64,000 bases of DNA from Peristeroidobacter soli (GTDB lineage Bacteria; Pseudomonadota; Gammaproteobacteria; Steroidobacterales; Steroidobacteraceae): contig NZ_ML142848.1 of the NCBI RefSeq assembly GCF_004138485.1, positions 656,640 through 720,639 on the forward strand. The letters are read 5' to 3'. Under the pieces are notes generated by a model. It was not told the DNA's origin and made no database searches. It was given only the letters and a program-made list of their open reading frames with translations. Position 1 is the stretch's first letter. Each line of letters begins with the position of its first letter. This document shows positions 60,033 to 64,000 of this stretch, piece by piece. The translations under genes were made by a program, and so were the position numbers.

Positions 60033-62516
60033 TCAGTAGCTCGCGCTGAGCGACATCCGGAACGTGCGCGGCTCGCCGTACATCAGGAATCCCTGTTGCG
60101 TGCCGCTGAAGTAGTTCTTGTCGGTGAGGTTCTCCACGATCAGGCGCAACTTGGCCTGGGTCTGACCGAGCGGGAAGCCGTAGATCAAACCGGCGTCGAA
60201 GCGCACATAGTCATCGATAGCGAAAGTATTGGCGGTATCGACGAAACGTTTGCCCGAATAGAAGGCACCGGCGTTGACCGACACCTCGGCCGGAATCGGC
60301 AGACGCCAGTTCGCGTACACGCTCGCCTTGAACCTCGGCACGTTGAACGGCTGCTTGCCATCCAGCGCGCCGCCCGCCGTCTTCTTCAGTTCAGCATCGA
60401 TGTAGAGCGCGCTGGAAACGAGGCGCAGATCCGGAGTCAGCTGACCGGACAGCATCGCCTCGACGCCCCGGTGCACTTGACGGCCGTCCTGAACGTAATA
60501 GTTGTTGGCGTCGACCAACTCCAGGCCTTTGTCGATTTCGAACACGGCGGCCGAGAACGTGGCGCCGTCCACCAGATCCGCCTTCACGCCCACCTCATAT
60601 TGATGGCTCTTGAGCGGCGACATGACCTGACCGACATTCTCCGTACCGACCGGTGCCTGCCCGCCTACCTCGAGCCCTTCGGCATAGCTGGCGTAGATAG
60701 AGACATTCGAGCGCGGCTTGAAGATGATGCCGCCGCTCGGCGTGATCGCCGACTCGTCATAGAGCCAGTCGCGCGTGTGGTCGTCGCCGTAGAAGGTTTC
60801 GAACTTCGGCTTGCTATAGCGCACGCCGGCGAACAGATTCAGCCAGTCGGTCAAGTGCATGTAGTCGGTGGCATAGACCGCGAACTGATTCAGGCGCTCC
60901 ATGAGCATGGAATCGCCCACCGCCGGGTTCGGATTCTCGATGTGCACGGACCGGTCGAAGATGTTCTTCGTGCCCGCCAGCACGAAACCGCTGGCCGCCG
61001 GGTAGTAGTTGGGATGTTCCATCTGCATCGCGCCCACCACCAGTTCGTGCTTGACCGACCCGGTCATCAACGTTCCGGTCAGTGACGCTTCCAGCGTCAG
61101 CGGCGAGAACTCCTGATCGGGCGCGCGCCACAGATAGACGTCGTAGTCACCATTGGTCTGCATGGAGCCGCCCACCCAGTAGAACTGCGAATGGTTGCGC
61201 CACACCTGCGCCTTCTGCGCGCCCAAGCGCAACTTCCAGTCCGGGCTCAGCTCATACGTCATCCGCACCGAGCCCATGAAGGTGCGCGTCGGATACCGCG
61301 TGTATTCCTCACCCACGTAGACGCGACGATCGATGCGCTTCAGAAAAGCGCGAATCTGTTCGTGACTGAACTGGTTCGGATCGAAGGCATCGAAATCGAT
61401 GTTCTGGCCGAGCTCGGTGTCGCGATACTGATATTCGGCGTCCGCCTCGACCAGCAACCGGTCGGTGGGCGTCCAGGTCAGGAACATGCTGACCATCTCA
61501 CGCTTGCCGTCCACGCCGCGAATGAACTGCTCCTCATGCGCGCGCACGGCGTTGAAACGAATGCCGATGTCGTCGCTGATCTTGCCGCCCAGATCCAGGT
61601 GCACGCCGTAGCCGCCATTGCTGTCGCCGAAGACGTCCATGAAGCGATACGGCGTTTCAGTCGGACGTTTCAACACATAGTTGACGATGCCGCCCGGCGC
61701 GGTGAAACCGTAGCGCAAGGCTGTGAGCCCTTTGACGATCTCCACCGCGGCCTTGTTCTCGAAAGGCATCTGCGCATTGTTGGGGAACAAGCTGCCTTCG
61801 CGGTAGTAACCGCTTTCGTTCGCGAGCGTGAAGCCGCGAATCGACACTGAATCGTAGAAGCCGACGCCGCCGCTGTTGTTACCCGTGCCGGTGGAGGCAT
61901 CGTTCTTGGCGACATGAAACAGGGTACGGACCTGCTGGTCCTGCAACAGTTCGATCGGGAACGCCGTCACCTGGAACGGCGTGTCGAGGATGCTTTGCTC
62001 GCCGAACAGTGCCGACGACTGGGTACGAGAGTTGTAGCCCAGCTCACGCACGCCCACGACCGTCACTTCTTCCAGACGCGAACTGTTTGTCTCTTCCTTG
62101 GCGGCCGCCGGGGCCGGCACGCGTGCCTGACTCTCGGTCTGTGCCACTCGCAGGAAGCCTTCCGACGGCCGCACGTACGCGCCCTTCTCCGCGACAGCCT
62201 CGCGAGGCGTGGAGATTCTGATGGTGCGGGCATTGACGAATTCATAGCGCAGCTCGGTGCCCATCAGCAGTTGCTGCAAGGCCTGTTGGGCGGACAACGC
62301 ACCGACCACGCGTGGTGTCATCACTGCACCAGCCGGCAGGTCCTCATCGCGCAAGACCACCTGCAACCCGGTTTGATCGGCGAACTTCTCCAGCGCCGCC
62401 CGGATCGGCTGCGGCTCGATGTTGAAGGCGACCCGTGCCGCTTCGTCGTCGGCGACCGCCATGCCACTCAACAACAGCGCGGTTCCGGTGGCCAGCCAGC
62501 GTTTCGGAATTCTCAT
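60033..62516 (-). CDS. TonB-dependent siderophore-type receptor with STN domain
   Basis: 827 residues from MRIPKRWLATGTALLLSGMA (62516); a further upstream start at 62600 would overlap the promoter. The STN domain covers about 30-105 (VAFNIEPQPIRAALEKFADQ, ALQQLLMGTELRYEFVNART). A TonB-box region (LEEVTVVGVRELGYNSRTQ), plug (IRGFTLANESGYYREGSLFP; VEIVKGLTALRYGFTAPGG) and barrel ending in FRMSLSASY follow. The plug matches FpvA/FecA-like siderophore receptors. The signal goes to the FecR at 63211 and sigma at 62657, divergently placed. It differs from the peptide-cluster receptors and is not their paralogue. Confidence 0.92.
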   Translation of the reverse strand: MRIPKRWLATGTALLLSGMAVADDEAARVAFNIEPQPIRAALEKFADQTGLQVVLRDEDLPAGAVMTPRVVGALSAQQALQQLLMGTELRYEFVNARTIRISTPREAVAEKGAYVRPSEGFLRVAQTESQARVPAPAAAKEETNSSRLEEVTVVGVRELGYNSRTQSSALFGEQSILDTPFQVTAFPIELLQDQQVRTLFHVAKNDASTGTGNNSGGVGFYDSVSIRGFTLANESGYYREGSLFPNNAQMPFENKAAVEIVKGLTALRYGFTAPGGIVNYVLKRPTETPYRFMDVFGDSNGGYGVHLDLGGKISDDIGIRFNAVRAHEEQFIRGVDGKREMVSMFLTWTPTDRLLVEADAEYQYRDTELGQNIDFDAFDPNQFSHEQIRAFLKRIDRRVYVGEEYTRYPTRTFMGSVRMTYELSPDWKLRLGAQKAQVWRNHSQFYWVGGSMQTNGDYDVYLWRAPDQEFSPLTLEASLTGTLMTGSVKHELVVGAMQMEHPNYYPAASGFVLAGTKNIFDRSVHIENPNPAVGDSMLMERLNQFAVYATDYMHLTDWLNLFAGVRYSKPKFETFYGDDHTRDWLYDESAITPSGGIIFKPRSNVSIYASYAEGLEVGGQAPVGTENVGQVMSPLKSHQYEVGVKADLVDGATFSAAVFEIDKGLELVDANNYYVQDGRQVHRGVEAMLSGQLTPDLRLVSSALYIDAELKKTAGGALDGKQPFNVPRFKASVYANWRLPIPAEVSVNAGAFYSGKRFVDTANTFAIDDYVRFDAGLIYGFPLGQTQAKLRLIVENLTDKNYFSGTQQGFLMYGEPRTFRMSLSASY

Positions 62517-62554
62517 CGGTGCTCCCCAGATCGTTTTAGTGTGGTCATTGGGGT

Positions 62555-62577
62555 AGTGGGACGCGAGCGGCAAAACC
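62555..62577 (-). promoter_or_regulatory. Candidate FecI-type promoter of the siderophore-type receptor
   Basis: On the minus strand GGTTTTGCCGCTCGCGTCCC gives a T-tract and CGTC separated by eight bases, about 40-60 bp before the receptor start. It lies in the 140-bp divergent gap shared with the sigma gene and resembles the candidate sites near 16970 and 24450. Confidence 0.35.
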
Positions 62578-62656
62578 TTGATTGTCGATCTGGAAATCAA
62601 GGAATTTGCCCGAACGCCCCACTAAGGTGTACTAGAGGGGTCCATCTGCGAAGGCC

Positions 62657-63214
62657 ATGACACAGGCGAAAGCGAAACATCTCGATGCGGCGGCCCGGCT
62701 GGCGGCGGTCGCATTCCAGAAGTACGAGGGAGCCCTGCACCGCTATGTACTGCGCCGGCTGCGGCGACCGCAATCGGCGCCCGACATCACTCAGGACATC
62801 TTCGAGCGCTTTCTGAAAGTCAATCGCGCCGACGCCATTCGCAATCCCCAGGCCTACCTGTTCGGGATCGCCGCCCATGTCCTGAGCGAAGCCCACTATC
62901 ACCAGGAGCACGACCCGGTGACCTACGACTCGGAGCTGCTCGAGAAGCGCACCGAGGTCGCGGGCTGCGGCAGTCCGGATGAATTGACCGACACACTGGC
63001 TATGCAAAGGGATCTGCTGGAGGCACTCAGGGCGCTCCCCGACAACCATCTGGTCGCGGTGCTGCTGGTGAAAGGCGAAGGCCTGTCCTACGAGGAGGCG
63101 GCCCGTGCCGCCGGCTTCACCGAAAGCACCATCGGCACCTATCTCACGCATGCTCGGGCCAAATTGAAGCTGATGCTCGAGGAGTACTACAGCGGCACGG
63201 AGTCACCGCCATGA
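62657..63214 (+). CDS. FecI-type ECF sigma factor (third system)
   Basis: 185 residues. Region 2 covers about 18-90 (FQKYEGALHRYVLRRLRRPQ, SAPDITQDIFERFLKVNRAD) and region 4 about 130-180 (LPDNHLVAVLLVKGEGLSYE, then ARAAGFTESTIGTYLTHARA). Close in type to the sigma at 24514. Its stop overlaps the FecR start as ATGA. It should transcribe the divergent siderophore-type receptor and perhaps the amidohydrolases behind it. Confidence 0.93.
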   Translation: MTQAKAKHLDAAARLAAVAFQKYEGALHRYVLRRLRRPQSAPDITQDIFERFLKVNRADAIRNPQAYLFGIAAHVLSEAHYHQEHDPVTYDSELLEKRTEVAGCGSPDELTDTLAMQRDLLEALRALPDNHLVAVLLVKGEGLSYEEAARAAGFTESTIGTYLTHARAKLKLMLEEYYSGTESPP

Positions 63215-64000
63215 CCCTGGTCCAGAAACAGATCGATCGGTTGCTGGCGCAGCGGGCTTCCGAATGGGTGGAAATACTGAAGACGGCCGGGCCCGCCGAG
63301 CACGAGGCCTTCGTGGACTGGCTACGCGAGTCGCGACGGCACGTCGAGGAATTCCTGACCGTCGTCGCGCTCGACCGTGAGCTGGACGGCCTCGACATGC
63401 AAGGCCGTTTCGACAAGGACGCATTACTGAGCCGCGTCTCTGCCACCGTCGCTCCGCTGCCATTGCCCGTGATGGAACCCGCGAGCCGCGTGACGAAAGC
63501 ACAACGTTTCACTCGCCGCCGCTGGGCAGCCGCGCTGGTTGCCGGCCTGGCCGTTGCACTCGTCGGCCTGCTGTTCGCGGCCGACTTCATCGTGCCCGCG
63601 CAGAATTTCGTCACAGCGCCCGGCGTGCGTCAGTCCATCGAGTTACAGGACGGCTCGGTCGTGCAACTGAATGCGGACTCTCATGTGCGGGTACGCATGT
63701 ATCGATCGGCGCGAGAGCTGGAGCTGCTGAGAGGCGAAGCGCTGTTCAAGGTGGCGCACGACACGAATCGCCCGTTCCGCGTTCACGCCGGCAATGCAGT
63801 GGTTCAGGCGTTGGGCACGCAGTTCAACGTCAGCACCCAATCCTCCGGCACGGTCGTCTCGGTGGTCGAAGGCAAAGTGCGGGTATCGAATGAAACATCC
63901 GACAGCCCCGCGCCACCGGTCGACGCGCTGATCGCCGGCCAACAAGCGGTGATTGCGCCAACCGGAACCATTACGCGCAATGAAACGGTCGACGTGAAGC
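63211..64000 (+). CDS. FecR-family anti-sigma/sensor protein, cut by window edge
   Basis: Open from ATG at 63211 to the end of the window (263 codons seen, no stop). An N-terminal DUF4880-like part (MTLVQKQIDRLLAQRASEWV; FVDWLRESRRHVEEFL) is followed by one membrane helix at about 105-125 (WAAALVAGLAVALVGLLF) and the FecR domain (about 135-235; RQSIELQDGSVVQLNADSHV, EALFKVAHDTNRPFRV). The C-terminal STN-contact region lies beyond the edge. It is the partner of the sigma just upstream and the receptor at 60033. Confidence 0.92.
   Translation, partial: MTLVQKQIDRLLAQRASEWVEILKTAGPAEHEAFVDWLRESRRHVEEFLTVVALDRELDGLDMQGRFDKDALLSRVSATVAPLPLPVMEPASRVTKAQRFTRRRWAAALVAGLAVALVGLLFAADFIVPAQNFVTAPGVRQSIELQDGSVVQLNADSHVRVRMYRSARELELLRGEALFKVAHDTNRPFRVHAGNAVVQALGTQFNVSTQSSGTVVSVVEGKVRVSNETSDSPAPPVDALIAGQQAVIAPTGTITRNETVDVK

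Overview
The window is GC-rich bacterial DNA, about 50 genes long. The gene style points to a gammaproteobacterium near Steroidobacter or the Nevskiales/Xanthomonadales: many TonB-dependent receptors (TBDRs) with FecI/FecR regulators, S9 peptidases, Spinster-type MFS carriers and an ESPR-type giant autotransporter. That placement is inference from gene content; there is no rRNA or other marker to fix it.

Layout. 1-6421 is core chromosome: the end of a CorC/HlyC protein, an AI-2E-type permease, tgt and queA (queuosine), a double-PDZ protein, an ECF sigma/anti-sigma pair, a truncated tRNA-Lys-like remnant and an intact tRNA-Leu(CAA). 6422-9537 is a decayed integrative element against the tRNA-Leu 3' end. 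It holds fragments of DUF4102-type integrases, a frameshifted XRE regulator, a small ORF, a two-hairpin RNA element and a NYN-domain nuclease. 9538-26065 holds two paralogous peptide-uptake clusters (STN-type TBDR, Spinster MFS, cytoplasmic S9 peptidase, FecI/FecR; one also has an S12 serine hydrolase). 26066-27655 is a second accessory patch with two unknown genes, an ORF6N-domain fragment and a second copy of the two-hairpin element beside a scrap of the same XRE gene tail. 27656-39620 holds a di-haem cytochrome c, RNase HI with a viroplasmin domain, a 7TMR-DISM histidine kinase plus OmpR-type regulator, a near-perfect CRP/Vfr/Clp-type site and a ~2,380-residue autotransporter with three exact-length 447-bp internal repeats.

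39659-56631 reads leftward as one near-continuous operon for a sugar or glycoside: TBDR, periplasmic PQQ/cytochrome dehydrogenase, two xylose-isomerase-like TIM barrels, Gfo/Idh oxidoreductase, aldose epimerase, two SDRs, SMP-30 lactonase, IlvD/Edd sugar-acid dehydratase, FAH-family diketo-acid hydrolase, an AraC regulator and an E. coli-type D-lactate dehydrogenase. Together these outline a non-phosphorylative route (aldose, lactone, aldonate, 2-keto-3-deoxy acid, 2,4-diketo acid, pyruvate plus a hydroxy acid). The Dld suggests that the hydroxy acid is D-lactate, which would point to a 6-deoxy-D-sugar. 56842-64000 holds two exported amidohydrolases, a siderophore-type TBDR and its divergent sigma/FecR pair, the last cut by the window edge.

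Most original signals: the two copies of a structured-RNA module with different downstream genes, bracketing the duplicated uptake clusters; the autotransporter repeat array under a CRP-type site; and the predicted D-lactate-yielding sugar operon.
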